A stretch of DNA of 64,000 nucleotides from assembly GCA_963728365.1 (NCBI GenBank), contig CAVSJI010000001.1:1922001-1986000 (forward strand), written 5' to 3'. Positions 23,710 to 32,615 of the stretch are shown here, piece after piece. The position numbers and the translations under genes are program-made. Source of the DNA: VRUE01 sp963728365. Its GTDB lineage: Bacteria > Actinomycetota > Thermoleophilia > Solirubrobacterales > 70-9. Within the stretch, counting starts at the first letter, position 1. Each line of letters begins with the position of its first letter. A model generated the notes under the pieces. The model saw only the letters and a list, made by a program, of their open reading frames with translations. It did not search any database and was not told the DNA's origin.

Positions 23710-24770
23710 CTACGTCTCCTGAGGTTCCCAGGCGGCGATCGAGGATTCGATCAGCGCGAGGCCGACCTGCTCCGCCTCGGACCGCGCGGCCTCGCTGAGG
23801 GCCGTGTGGGCGATCTGCAGCGTCTTGCGCAGGCTCCTACCGCACTCGTCGGCGTAGAACTGCCATAGGCTGGCAAGCCCATTGGCATCGAGTATCTCGG
23901 TTGAGCCATCGCCACCAATCACCACCTGGACACGGTGATCGAGATGCGCCGGAGCTGCGCCTCGTCCGTCAGGCCCGGAACGTCGATGCGGGTGTTTATG
24001 ACCCCGACGGTGTTGTCGCGGTACTCGTCGAGGCCAAGGTAGTGCTCGTGCACGGCGATCGCCAGGCCGGTCTCCAGCTCGGCGAGCTCCCTGACGATGC
24101 GGCCGAAGAACGCCCCGACGATGTCCGGGCGCGGCTCGCCTCGGCGCAGCCAGCGATCCGAGTCGTCGATGACCAGCACGGGCTGCAGCTCGACCGTCCG
24201 GATGAGTCGCATCAGTCGCTTGAGGGCGTCGAGGTACTCGACAGCCGAGCGTTCGACTTCGACTGCCGGTGCAAGCTCCCGCTTGATGTCGCGGGCGAGC
24301 TCACCCTTGACGATCCAAGGCAGCTGAAGCGAGAGGCCGGCGTGCGTCTGCTTGGAGCGAGCCGACATCACCCGTCCCTCCGCGACGGAGCGGAGAAGCT
24401 CGTCGCGCTGCTCCGGAGACAGCATCTCGACCTCGGCGGCCCAGGTGCTGATCACCCGGACGACGTGCTGGGCGAAGCGGCCGGGGTCAGTGACGGTCTC
24501 GTCGTTCTCCGGCGCGACGGAGATGGGAAGAGGCGCGAAGCCCTCCGCGGGCGTCACCGGGTAGGACAGCACGCTGGACTTTCCGGCGCCCATCGCCCCG
24601 ACGAGGGCGATGCGCCCGCTCGCCTCGGCCGCCTTGCGCAGCTCTCGCTCGGTCCTCTCCTAGCCGAGCAGGTCGTCGAAGGGGACATGCAGCGCCGCAA
24701 GGTCTTCCGGCAGCGGCGTCGCGTCAAAGGCTGCCGCCGCCCGCAGCGCCTCGATCAGCTCCCTGCTCAT
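23710..24770 (-). pseudogene. P-loop ATPase gene broken by a stop and a frameshift
   Basis: The ATG at 24770 overlaps the stop of the upstream NTPase gene (ATGA). The frame reads LIEALRAAAAFDATPLPEDL, meets a TAG at 24660-24662, then continues in frame with ALVGAMGAGKSSVLS (Walker A) and QPVLVIDDSDRWLRRGEPRP (Walker B). Near 23935 it shifts to RISITVSRW and stops, while the next frame continues as VVIGGDGSTEILDANGLASL to 23710. One nonsense change and one single-base deletion would explain this. It was the second member of a two-ATPase operon. Confidence 0.7.
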
Positions 24771-25786
24771 GCAGCTCCCTTCAGCTTCGTCTTCAGCGTG
24801 TAGACCTTCCTGCGCCCCGAACCTACCCGCTCGTTGCTCACCTCCGCCAACCCGGCCTGCTCGAGTTGGCGCAGGACCTGAGTGGCGCGGCTCCGGGTCC
24901 AGCCGAGTTCGGAGAGCATGCGGGCATCGGAGGCGCTGACGGGACCGTTCGCTTCGATGTAATCCACGAGGCGGCTCGCGGCGTCACCGAGCTGCGCTGC
25001 TCTTTGCATTCGCTCGTCCTGGGCGCCCTGCGCGTCGTTCAGGCTCCTCCCTTCGAGCAGCGTCTGGCGTGCGAGCAGGATGAGCAGCGCCGGCTGACCA
25101 TCTGCCACCGCTGCAATCTGGCGAAGCAGATCGCCGTCGATCTCGGCATCGGCAGTCCGCTTCTTGAGCAGCTGTATCGCGGCTTTCTCCGGCAGCGGCT
25201 CGACCGCGACGACCGACTCGAAGAAGGCGCTTGCGGGTGGGCGCAGGTAGACAGCCTGCTCGCTCGTTCGGGCGGCGACGACCCACGTGGCGGGCAGGCT
25301 CCACAGCTCGTCGCGGAGCTGCCCGAAGAGGGCGTGGGCGGTCTCCCCGGAGGGAAGCTCGTCGACTATCAGGACGGCCCGCCGTTCTCGCTCGGCCAGC
25401 GCATCGCGGACGGTTCGCAGGGCGGCGAGCAACTGCTCCGTCCCGGTGCGCGGAGGTCGGCGCCCGACTGATTGCATCGCCTCTCCTACGTGCGAGAACC
25501 GAGCTCGATCCTCGTCGAGCCTGTAGGCGATGAGCGAGAGCAGCTCATCCGGACTTGCCGCCCGCCCAGCGCCGTCGACGAAGATGGGCTCAAGCTCTGC
25601 ATGGCCATCGAGGCGGCGCTCGAGCTGATGCAGAAGAGAGGTCTTGCCGATCCCCGGTGGGCCGAGCACGAGGCTGTTGAGGCGGCTCTCTGCATTGCGC
25701 TCAAGCGTTTCGAGTTCGGCCTTGCGATCGACGAACAGCCGCGCGTCAAGCGCTGAGGCGAGAAGGGGCCGAGCTGGCAGTTCCAT
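24767..25786 (-). CDS. NTPase with C-terminal winged helix (STAND-like)
   Basis: A 339-residue P-loop NTPase. The N-terminal FVDRKAELETLERNAES precedes Walker A (LVLGPPGIGKTSLLHQLERR, about 40-59) and Walker B is RRAVLIVDELPSGE (about 136-149). Residues about 260-339 form a winged helix (SASDARMLSELGWTRSRATQ, then VLRQLEQAGLAEV) ending in a basic tail. The architecture is like STAND/AAA regulators or defence switches. It is coupled to the broken ATPase downstream and has a palindromic operator at its promoter. Function is unknown. Confidence 0.7.
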   Translation of the reverse strand: MELPARPLLASALDARLFVDRKAELETLERNAESRLNSLVLGPPGIGKTSLLHQLERRLDGHAELEPIFVDGAGRAASPDELLSLIAYRLDEDRARFSHVGEAMQSVGRRPPRTGTEQLLAALRTVRDALAERERRAVLIVDELPSGETAHALFGQLRDELWSLPATWVVAARTSEQAVYLRPPASAFFESVVAVEPLPEKAAIQLLKKRTADAEIDGDLLRQIAAVADGQPALLILLARQTLLEGRSLNDAQGAQDERMQRAAQLGDAASRLVDYIEANGPVSASDARMLSELGWTRSRATQVLRQLEQAGLAEVSNERVGSGRRKVYTLKTKLKGAA

Positions 25787-25795
25787 GGCCTCAAC

Positions 25796-25812
25796 ATCCT
25801 AACAGTTAGGAT
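25796..25812. promoter_or_regulatory. Palindromic operator before the NTPase gene
   Basis: ATCCTAACAGTTAGGAT is a perfect 7-bp-arm palindrome 10 bp upstream of the NTPase ATG, followed by another GTTAGGA half-site (25814-25820). Its location over the likely promoter suggests autoregulation, perhaps by the protein's own winged helix. Confidence 0.5.
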
Positions 25813-25900
25813 AGTTAGGACACGCTTTCGGGGTCTGGCCGACTTCCAGCCCCGCAGCTTCGGCGAACCGCGAATCTAAAAGTTTCGTCAACGATATACG

Positions 25901-25932
25901 CGGCGATTAGCGGCGATGCGCGGGGATTGCGG
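25901..25932 (-). repeat. R-motif repeat copy
   Basis: On the minus strand this contains AATCCCCGCGCATCGCCG followed by CTAATCGCCGCGTAT. Related sequence occurs at 16131-16154, 21137-21164, 21398-21412 and 32279-32306, all at boundaries of rearranged DNA. Between here and ~26510 no intact gene or clear feature is seen. Confidence 0.55.
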
Positions 25933-26513
25933 GACGGGCCGCAGGGCAATTTGACTTCCTTCGCGAGCAGAGTTAGTCCAGGGGTATGAAGATCCTTCAG
26001 GCTGTCTCTCCCCAAGTCCGCGCGCGGCTGAGACCACGCTCGGCGCATCGACTGATGCGCCGAGGTGGACGGTCCCCGCTGCGTCCATCCCTTCGACCAA
26101 GACTGCGTCCGTCCCATCGTTCAACCCTTCAGCTCGCGACCGTTCCCGCCTCGTCGCTCGCGCCCCTCGCTCTCGGCGCCTTCGCTATCGCCTCCGCGCT
26201 GGCTCCCCAGCGGCTCAATGCCGAACCGCGGCGCGGCGGCCGGCGGGGCCGGCGCTCGCGTGGTCGTCGCGATGCGCGAACCGATAGCCGCGCCGAGAAG
26301 GGCGCCCGGCGCCCGGCACCAAGCGGCGCCGTCGGCCTGCCCGAGGTCACCGCCGAGATCATCGCCGCGCTCGGCGAGCACCGCGCACACCCTCGCCGTC
26401 AACGACGCCGCGATCTGCTTTCTAAAGGCGGCGCGCGAGCATGGCGACGAATTCGGCCCGTTCTCCTGGCGCCAGGAGGTCGCCCACCCGATGAGCCGCG
26501 GTCGCGGCTCGAG

Positions 26514-26992
26514 TCGGGCGCCTTTTGGGTTGAGTTCGTGCGTGGCCTGCGGGCTCGCGGCCTGAGTGGAGTGAAGCTCTGCGTCTCCGATGCCCACGAG
26601 GGCCTGAAGGGCGCAATCGCCAGAGTGCTGGGCTGCCCCTGGCAGCGCTGCGCGGTGCATTTCGTCAGAGACATGCACCAGCACTGTCGCCCCCAGCAGC
26701 GCGGCATGGTCTCCGCCGCCCTGCGCGAGGTCTTTCAGGCCGAGAGCTACGAGCAGGCCCGCGAGCGCGCCACGGTGGTGATCAAGCGCCTCGCGCCGGC
26801 GGTGCCCTCTTCCCCAACGACGATTCCGCGATCCGCCTCGCCGGCGCCTTGCTGATCGAGCAGAACGACGAGTGGCTGATCAGCCGCCGCTACCTCTCCG
26901 AGGAGTCGCTCGTCCTGGTCCTCGAGGACCAGGACGACGAGGACCGAGAGGGCGAAGTCCGGGAGGAGGTGCCTCAGCTACAAGCCGCGTGA
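26514..26992 (+). mobile_element. Degraded IS256-family transposase
   Basis: The plus strand encodes EFVRGLRARGLSGVKLCVSD, then AHEGLKGAIARVLGCPWQRC and AVHFVRDMHQHCRPQQRGMV: the central DDE region of Mutator/IS256 transposases. After a deletion near 26806 another frame gives LFPNDDSAIRLAGALLIEQN and LISRRYLSEESLVLVL, the C-terminus. The N-terminal DNA-binding part and ~70 internal residues, including the catalytic Glu region, are missing. It cannot be active. The sequence upstream, 25.95-26.5 kb, holds no convincing gene. Confidence 0.85.
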
Positions 26993-27148
26993 ACGAGCCG
27001 GCGAGGAGTTACACCACAACTCGCGACTTGACTGCTGCGGGGGAGGGTGATGTGAATCTTCGCCGGGTGAACGTCGCTCAATCTCGATGTCGAGTCGGGC
27101 TGGACCGCCGGCTGCGATGGCCTCGCGAGGCTAAGGCGGGCGCGCGCT

Positions 27149-28816
27149 TCAGGCAGGGGGAAGGACGGTGAAGCCCGTGCGCTTGACCGGTCCGGTGCCG
27201 GCGTTGGTCTTGGCGCTGGCGGTGAGGCGGTAGGCGCCGGGGGGAAGGTCGGCGAGCTTGCCGGCGTGGCGGTATTGGCCGTTGAAGCCGATCGAAGTGC
27301 GCCCCGCGGCGGATCTTTTGGTCAGTCGCGTGACGACGTGGAAGCGACCGCCGTGCCGCGCTTCGATCGCGAGCGTCACGGTTGCCGCTGAGGAGAGCGA
27401 GAGCTTCACTTTGGTCCCCCAGCGGCCGCTCGCCAGGACCCTTCCGACCGGCTTGGCGTGGAAGCGCTTCGGCTTGACGGCCAGCGACCCGATCCTCGGG
27501 AGCAGGTCCTGTCCAGCGCCTGCTGCCGCTTCCCCACCCGGGGCCGCCGCCGCTGGGCACGGGCTTTCGTGGATCGAGGCCGAGCTTGGGCACGAGTCCT
27601 GGGTGACATCGCCGTAACCGTCGCCGTCGGCATCGGGCTCGATGTCGGCGTCGTAGAGGATCGCGCCGTTGTGGGATTCCCCGACGACACCGGTGACGCC
27701 GGAGGCTGGGGCTTCCGTGCGCGAGTACGTCGCCTGACCGCCGGCGCTTGATTGGAAGCCGGGGACGGTGCCCCCGGGAACCGTCAGGCCGACATAGCCT
27801 CCCGCCGGGATCGGAATCCGGGTCTGGAAGCTCGAGATCTTCGAGAACGCCGGGTTGGTGGGCGCGGTCACATTCACGGTCTCGCTCCTGCTGAGCACGT
27901 GGTACGCGTGAAATGCCCCGCCGCTTCCTCCCGGATTGTCGGTCAGGACAAGGGCTCCGTAAGCGCCGTTGCTGCCGTTCAGAACCCGCCAGCGAACGAT
28001 CACTCCGGGCGAGGACGCCGCGGTGGAGACCCCGCCGAGGGCGGTCTGCACATAAAGGCAGGAGGGAGAGCAGGCCGCCGGCCGAGCCGAGCCTTCGCCT
28101 TGCAGGTCACTGCCGAAGAGCGAACCCGAGCAGGCCGAGGCGGCAATCGGCGAGCCGGGGCAGAGATCCTGCGAGGTGTCGCCGTAACCGTCGTGGTCTT
28201 CGTCGGGCTCGAGCACGGCTTCGAGGTTGACCCGGCGTTCGGCCACCTGTTCACCGGGTACCGAGAGACTGCCGCCGGCTGCCGTGGCCGTGGATTTCCT
28301 AACTTCGTCTCCGGCAGCCGTGGCCTTGAAGAAGAACGGCGTCGATTCGATGAGCCCACTGTCGTGGAAGCGCGCGGCGAGGACGTCGCCCGCGTGAGCC
28401 GGCAGGCGGTCGTAGAACCGATCCACGGTGTTTGTCGGCAATCCGAGGAGGTGGTGGGCGGTACCCTCGCTGACGACGGTGCCCGTCGCCGCGCCGGTCC
28501 TATGCACCGTCTGAACCTGCACGGTGTCGGTATCGGCCGGTTCGACGTAGTTGCCGACGTAGGTGCCGCTGGCAACGATCACCCCGTCGAACGGGACCAC
28601 ATAGGAACTGCTCGTCGGACTGGCCTCGTGCATCTGCACCACGGTGCAGATGCAGCCGCCCGCCCCGGTGGCGGACCCAGTGGTAGACGCGCTGCCGGCC
28701 TGCCCCAGGAGCACTGGCAGCGGCGCCGCACCGGCGGGCGCAGCGACGAGCGCCGCAGCGACGAGCGACGAAAGCAGGCCCCCCGCGAGCGATCGAACGA
28801 GACGCACGCCCTCCAT
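27149..28816 (-). CDS. Large secreted protein with two Ca-type (TSP3-like) loops
   Basis: A 555-residue protein with a signal peptide (SLAGGLLSSLVAAALVAAPAGAA, about residues 9-31). Two beta-rich modules each end in a Ca-binding-type loop: EPDEDHDGYGDTSQDLCP near 205-222 and EPDADGDGYGDVTQDSCP near 385-402, like thrombospondin type 3 repeats. The last ~100 residues are a beta-sandwich (HFHAKPVGRV... LPPGAYRLTASAKTNAGTG) common in secreted actinobacterial proteins. A 324-residue paralogue lies at 57775. A cell-surface or adhesive role is likely; the partner is unknown. Confidence 0.75.
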   Translation of the reverse strand: MEGVRLVRSLAGGLLSSLVAAALVAAPAGAAPLPVLLGQAGSASTTGSATGAGGCICTVVQMHEASPTSSSYVVPFDGVIVASGTYVGNYVEPADTDTVQVQTVHRTGAATGTVVSEGTAHHLLGLPTNTVDRFYDRLPAHAGDVLAARFHDSGLIESTPFFFKATAAGDEVRKSTATAAGGSLSVPGEQVAERRVNLEAVLEPDEDHDGYGDTSQDLCPGSPIAASACSGSLFGSDLQGEGSARPAACSPSCLYVQTALGGVSTAASSPGVIVRWRVLNGSNGAYGALVLTDNPGGSGGAFHAYHVLSRSETVNVTAPTNPAFSKISSFQTRIPIPAGGYVGLTVPGGTVPGFQSSAGGQATYSRTEAPASGVTGVVGESHNGAILYDADIEPDADGDGYGDVTQDSCPSSASIHESPCPAAAAPGGEAAAGAGQDLLPRIGSLAVKPKRFHAKPVGRVLASGRWGTKVKLSLSSAATVTLAIEARHGGRFHVVTRLTKRSAAGRTSIGFNGQYRHAGKLADLPPGAYRLTASAKTNAGTGPVKRTGFTVLPPA

Positions 28817-29117
28817 TGAACACCTAAATGCAGGATCGGTGTGAGCTTCCTAAGCAACCGGACGAAAGTTCTGCCACTCCGCGGCTGAGGCAACAGGTCG
28901 GGAGAAGGACCGAAACAAGTTCGGCGACCTGCTCGTCGATTGAGAGCTCTAGTGAGGCCTTCACGTTTGCCCTCTGCCGCATGCTGACGCGGAATTCCGT
29001 GGACCGCTTTCGTAGCGACCACACGTTAAGCGGCGAGACGCCACACCGACGAGGCGATCAGCGCCGTCGCGCTGGGAACTGACTGTCGTAGAAAGATATA
29101 GCTATGCTTTATCTATC

Positions 29118-29716
29118 TCTGACAGCCAGGGTCCAGATGCCGTTGCCCTGAACCAAGTTTCCTACGGACAGGATGGCTACTTCACCTCCCGGCAGGCGCG
29201 CGAAGCCGGCTTCAGCCCGCAGCTGCTCGCCCATCATGTTCGCTCCGGGCGCTACGAGCACGTTCGCCGCGGCCTGTACCGGCTGCGTGGCTATCCGGAT
29301 TCGAGCCACGAGGAGATGCGAGCGAAGTGGCTCGCGGTGGGCGCCGAGCGGGCGGTCGTTTCACACGAGAGCGCACTCGATCTACACGGCCTTTCAGACG
29401 TTGCCTGCCCAACGGCGTGCATCTGCTGGTCGACCGCGACGATCGCGGGATCAGGCGGCTTCAGGGAGTGACCCTGCACACGACGACGAAGGCCTTTGAG
29501 CCGTCCGAAGTCGTGTCGCGCGAAGGCATCCGTGTCACGGACCCGGTGCGGTCGATCCTCGACGCGGCCGCCGCCGGAACGGCCCCTGAGCAGATCGAGA
29601 TGGCCGTCCGCCAAGCGCTAAACGAAGGTCTGACGACCCGTCGTTCGCTTTTCGCTCGAGCCGATCGGCGCGGAGGCCGCGTCGCCAATCTCATCCACCG
29701 CTCTGCCGAGAAATGA
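29118..29716 (+). pseudogene. AbiEi-type antitoxin gene with frameshift
   Basis: One frame encodes GYFTSRQAREAGFSPQLLAH then YEHVRRGLYRLRG and ERAVVSHESALDLHGLSDV, the winged-helix N-terminus of type IV AbiEi antitoxins. Near 29402 homology moves one frame to LPNGVHLLVDRDDRG and continues to the stop at 29716 (RVTDPVRSILDAAAAGTAPE). A single-base indel is enough to explain it. No normal start codon lies in the first frame, and no AbiEii toxin is adjacent. The 300 bp before it (28817-29117) hold nothing I can identify. Confidence 0.7.
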
Positions 29717-29841
29717 GCCGACCCAACTTCCTGGAGGCCTCACGAAGCCGGGTCAGATTGACGCTTTCTCGAAACCCGGGATGGCTCGGTCAGCCAGCGG
29801 TAATGCGGCAAGATCGTGCGAAAAAGGGCGTGAGCTCGTGC

Positions 29842-30196
29842 TCAGACGATGTGCTGCCAGGGTCCGAGCTCGGCGCCATCCGCCGTCCGTGCGATGTCGG
29901 CACGGCGGATATCGGAGTTGCGTGGCTCGCTCACCAGCGCCTCGGCCAGAAGGTGCTCCCGGGGCCTGGGAACGTGCGTCACGTAGGCGGCTCCGCTGGC
30001 CCCCGCATCGAGCCGGGCAGCAAGACCCGCCCCGACGCCCGCTTCCTCGCCGCCTCTCTCCGGTGAGTGCTCAATCTTGCTGCCGGTCCGGGTCACGATC
30101 CAGTGCTTCACGCTTGGCATCGGGCTCCGGCGCCCGCTGGATCTCTCCGCGGATCTGCTCGGCGACAGCTTCGTAGAAAGCATCAATCGACGTCAT
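29842..30196 (-). pseudogene. Unrecognised degenerate ORF
   Basis: From ATG 30196 the minus strand reads MTSIDAFYEAVAEQIRGEIQ to a TGA, while another frame continues KHWIVTRTGSKIEHSPERGG and AYVTHVPRPREHLLAEALVS to a stop at 29842. Both halves look protein-like and would join with one frameshift near 30115. I do not recognise the family. It may equally be chance open frames in decayed DNA. Confidence 0.3.
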
Positions 30197-30325
30197 CGCC
30201 GCCACCCTATTGCACGCTGCGCCTACTTCCTGTCTACGACGCGGGTTATTGTGGGCACGGATGAGAATGGCGTCGTCAACAGTGAGCAGTCCGTCGCTGT
30301 TCCTTTCCCACTACGTTGAGAGGCC

Positions 30326-31498
30326 GTGATCTACCGCGCATTCTTCAATCGCGTCCTCCTGCGCTGTGATGCCGAGCGTTCGCACTCGCTCGCGCGCTGG
30401 ACGATGCGCATCCTGGGAGCCATCCCCGGCTTCTGTGCTTTCCTAGACTGGGTCTTGAGGCCTCGCGACGAGGGTCTGCGGGTTAAGGCGATGGGGCTAG
30501 AGTTCCGCAGCCCACTCGGGCTTGCTGCCGGAGTTGACAAGGACGCGACCTGGTTCCGCCCGCTCGGTGCGCTCGGCTTCGGCTTTGTCGAGGTCGGGAC
30601 GGTAACCGCGCAGGCTCAGGCGGGCAACCAGCGCAGGCCCCGCCGCGTCAGCAGGCTGCCGACCGATCGGGCACTACTCAACGAGATGGGCTTCCCCAAT
30701 CCTGGTGCCCACGTCTTCGCCCGGCGCCTGAGGCGTCGTCGGGGCGACATAATCGTGGGGGTGAATGTCGGTAAGACGAAGCTCGTCGCCAGTCAGGACA
30801 CCGTCGCTGATTACCGCGAGACGGTGAGGACGCTCGGCCCGGTCGCCGACTACCTCGTGATCAATGTCAGCTCGCCGAATACGCCCGGGCTGGTCGGCTG
30901 GCAAGACGCCGAGCGGGTCGAGGAGCTGATCGCCGGCGTCCAGGAAGAGCTAGTGGCAAATGCCATCTCGCTGCCGCTGTTGCTCAAGATCGGTCCCGAC
31001 ATCGCGAACGAGCGACTACGCGAGGTCGCCGATGTAGCCGTTGCCCGCGGGCTCGACGGGATAGTCGCAGTCAACACCTCTGCCGACCTCGGTCTGGCCG
31101 CTTCCAGCGGGGCGCAGATAGAGGCTGCCGGCCATCGAGGCGGTATCTCTGGGCGGCCGCTGCGCGAGCGTGCCATTGAGGTGCTGGACGTGCTCAGCGA
31201 GCGGGTCGGAGATCGCCTTACGCTCATCTCGGTCGGCGGCGTCGAGACGCCGCAGGATGTCTGGCGCCGGATACTCGCTGGCGCTTCGCTGGTCCAGGCC
31301 CATACCGCCTTCGTCTACGACGGCCCACTCTGGCCCTCACGCATGAACCGTGGCCTTTCCGAGCTGCTCCGTGAATCTTCCTGGGATAGCGTCCAGGAAG
31401 CGATCGGCGCTGGGATTCCCGGTCCTGACCGCGCCTCAATGGCGGGTGCCACGCGCCCGGCGGCGCCTAGCGTCCCAGCGACGGCCATCGTCGAATAG
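30326..31498 (+). CDS. pyrD: Dihydroorotate dehydrogenase, class 2 (quinone-dependent)
   Basis: A 390-residue membrane-associated FMN enzyme oxidising dihydroorotate to orotate with quinone. The N-terminal helices (IYRAFFNRVLLRCDAERSHS) are the class-2 membrane/quinone site. PLGLAAGVDKDATWFRPLGA, NVSSPNTPGLVGWQ (catalytic Ser), GGISGRPLRERAIEVL and ISVGGVETPQDVWRRILAGA all match. The start is GTG 30326. A ~30-residue C-terminal extension is unusual. It lies inside the tRNA-bounded accessory region, away from other pyrimidine genes and just before a dioxygenase fragment, so it may be an acquired copy. Confidence 0.9.
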   Translation: MIYRAFFNRVLLRCDAERSHSLARWTMRILGAIPGFCAFLDWVLRPRDEGLRVKAMGLEFRSPLGLAAGVDKDATWFRPLGALGFGFVEVGTVTAQAQAGNQRRPRRVSRLPTDRALLNEMGFPNPGAHVFARRLRRRRGDIIVGVNVGKTKLVASQDTVADYRETVRTLGPVADYLVINVSSPNTPGLVGWQDAERVEELIAGVQEELVANAISLPLLLKIGPDIANERLREVADVAVARGLDGIVAVNTSADLGLAASSGAQIEAAGHRGGISGRPLRERAIEVLDVLSERVGDRLTLISVGGVETPQDVWRRILAGASLVQAHTAFVYDGPLWPSRMNRGLSELLRESSWDSVQEAIGAGIPGPDRASMAGATRPAAPSVPATAIVE

Positions 31499-31524
31499 AA
31501 ACCGCTCCGGTATCTTTCCCGGCC

Positions 31525-31863
31525 GTGCGCCGACTGTCAGTCACTCCTGGTTATTTTGAGGAGTTCGGGCAGGCGCTTAACGACGACGGCGTTGCCTACC
31601 TCTCGGACATCGAACCAGGTGAGCAGCTACGCGAGTTGGCGGCTGGCCTCGGAACCTGCGTCGAGCCGGGAGTGGGAATGCCCGACGGCATGCACGACGG
31701 GCACTCATACCTAGTACACCCCCGCAATGACGGCGTGGGGGAGGTCGATCGCCATGGCAATGTAATCCTCTCTACGACGCGGCTTGAGTTCCCCCTACAC
31801 ACCGATGCCTACAACAGCCTCGAGCCGCCGCGTTATGTTCTGCTGCACGCAGGGTCCGTTTGA
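31525..31863 (+). pseudogene. Truncated TauD/clavaminate-synthase-like dioxygenase
   Basis: A 112-codon frame from GTG 31525, 26 bp after pyrD. LNDDGVAYLSDIEPGEQLRE and TTRLEFPLHTDAYNSLEPPR carry the HxD iron ligands of Fe(II)/2-oxoglutarate dioxygenases. The usual length is about 300 residues; the second half with the distal His and the 2OG-binding Arg is missing, and the frame stops after LLHAGSV. The 380 bp that follow, up to the repeat at 32245, contain no gene I can support. Confidence 0.6.
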
Positions 31864-32244
31864 ACGTGCGGGAGATAGAGAACTGGGCCGCCTCCTCGGA
31901 GACCGAGGTTCTCGCGGCAGCCGCAAGCGCGATGCAGGAACTCGCCGACAGCCTTACGGCGAGGCAGTCGACCTTCGTGATCGAGCCGGGAGACTGTCCG
32001 CACCGGGATGGCACCGCTGCGCAGGCTGCGGTCGATCATCGCAGTTACATGAGGCATGGCACCCCTCCTTCCGGTCAGGGCACCGAAGAACCACCCCCGA
32101 TCAGGGCCGTCGATCTACCCGAGCAACCGAAGTGCTCTGGGAGAATCGGTCTCGCATCGAAGGTTGGTTCTTCGGTGTCAGGCCCCGGGGCGTCTTCAGC
32201 GCCGCCGGGGCCGTCTATGTCTTGCGGTCGGCGACCGTACCTCT

Positions 32245-32447
32245 GCTCGCGCTCGAAAGCGAGTCCGGAATCGGCGTCAATCGCCGCTAATCCCCGCGCA
32301 TCGCCGCCGTTTCAGGCACTCGTGCCTGAAACGGAGCGCCCCTTGCGGCGGCCGTGGTTTCCAGTCACCAGCCGGAATCTGGCCGTGTGCAGGGACATCG
32401 AGCGATGGAGCTAGCCGGACTCGAACCGGCGACCTCCTGGGTGCGAT
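32245..32447. repeat. ~200-bp direct repeat, copy B (tRNA-proximal)
   Basis: Matches copy A at 21103-21303: same order of GCTCGCGC block, R motif (32279-32306), inverted repeat TTTCAGGCAC/GTGCCTGAAA (32310-32331) and tRNA-Ala 3' end. This copy runs into the intact tRNA gene, so this end is the tRNA-proximal junction of the accessory region. Confidence 0.8.
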
Positions 32448-32478
32448 CCAGGCGCTCTTCCAACTGAGCTATAGCCCC
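32406..32478 (-). tRNA. tRNA-Ala (CGC)
   Basis: A 73-nt cloverleaf on the minus strand: acceptor GGGGCTA/TAGCTCC with the G3:U70 pair that identifies alanine tRNAs, D stem GCTC/GAGC, anticodon stem CCTGG/CCAGG with loop ATCGCAC (anticodon CGC), T arm GCCGG-TTCGAGT-CCGGC and discriminator A. CCA is not encoded. Its 3' end is copied at 21262 and 16056, marking it as an integration target. Confidence 0.95.
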
Positions 32479-32615
32479 GCGGGGGGCAGCGAGCTTGAGG
32501 CGAAGCTTCTCAGCGCCCGCTGCGCCGCTCGTCCATCCTACTGGCGCCGGTTCCCCCTGACCCCCAGTCGGTCTTTCCCGGCGGTCGAGGGTGTGGAGGC
32601 AATGCGTGCGGTCGG

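Noticed and set aside
24660..24662. TAG in the second ATPase read as pyrrolysine or suppressed
   Set aside because: There is no support for stop recoding, and the gene has a second lesion near 23935, so decay is simpler.
29713..30066. 117-codon plus-strand frame after the AbiEi remnant, considered as AbiEii toxin
   Set aside because: No nucleotidyltransferase motif and low-complexity composition; the opposite strand looks more protein-like.
32310..32331. Rho-independent terminator for tRNA-Ala(CGC)
   Set aside because: The inverted repeat is strong but no T-tract follows in the direction of tRNA transcription, and the same element occurs in the repeat copy at 21168 without a tRNA.
16000..32500. 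Integrase or prophage genes for the tRNA islands
   Set aside because: I looked for tyrosine or serine recombinase motifs and phage structural proteins on both strands and found none; only an IS256 remnant is present.
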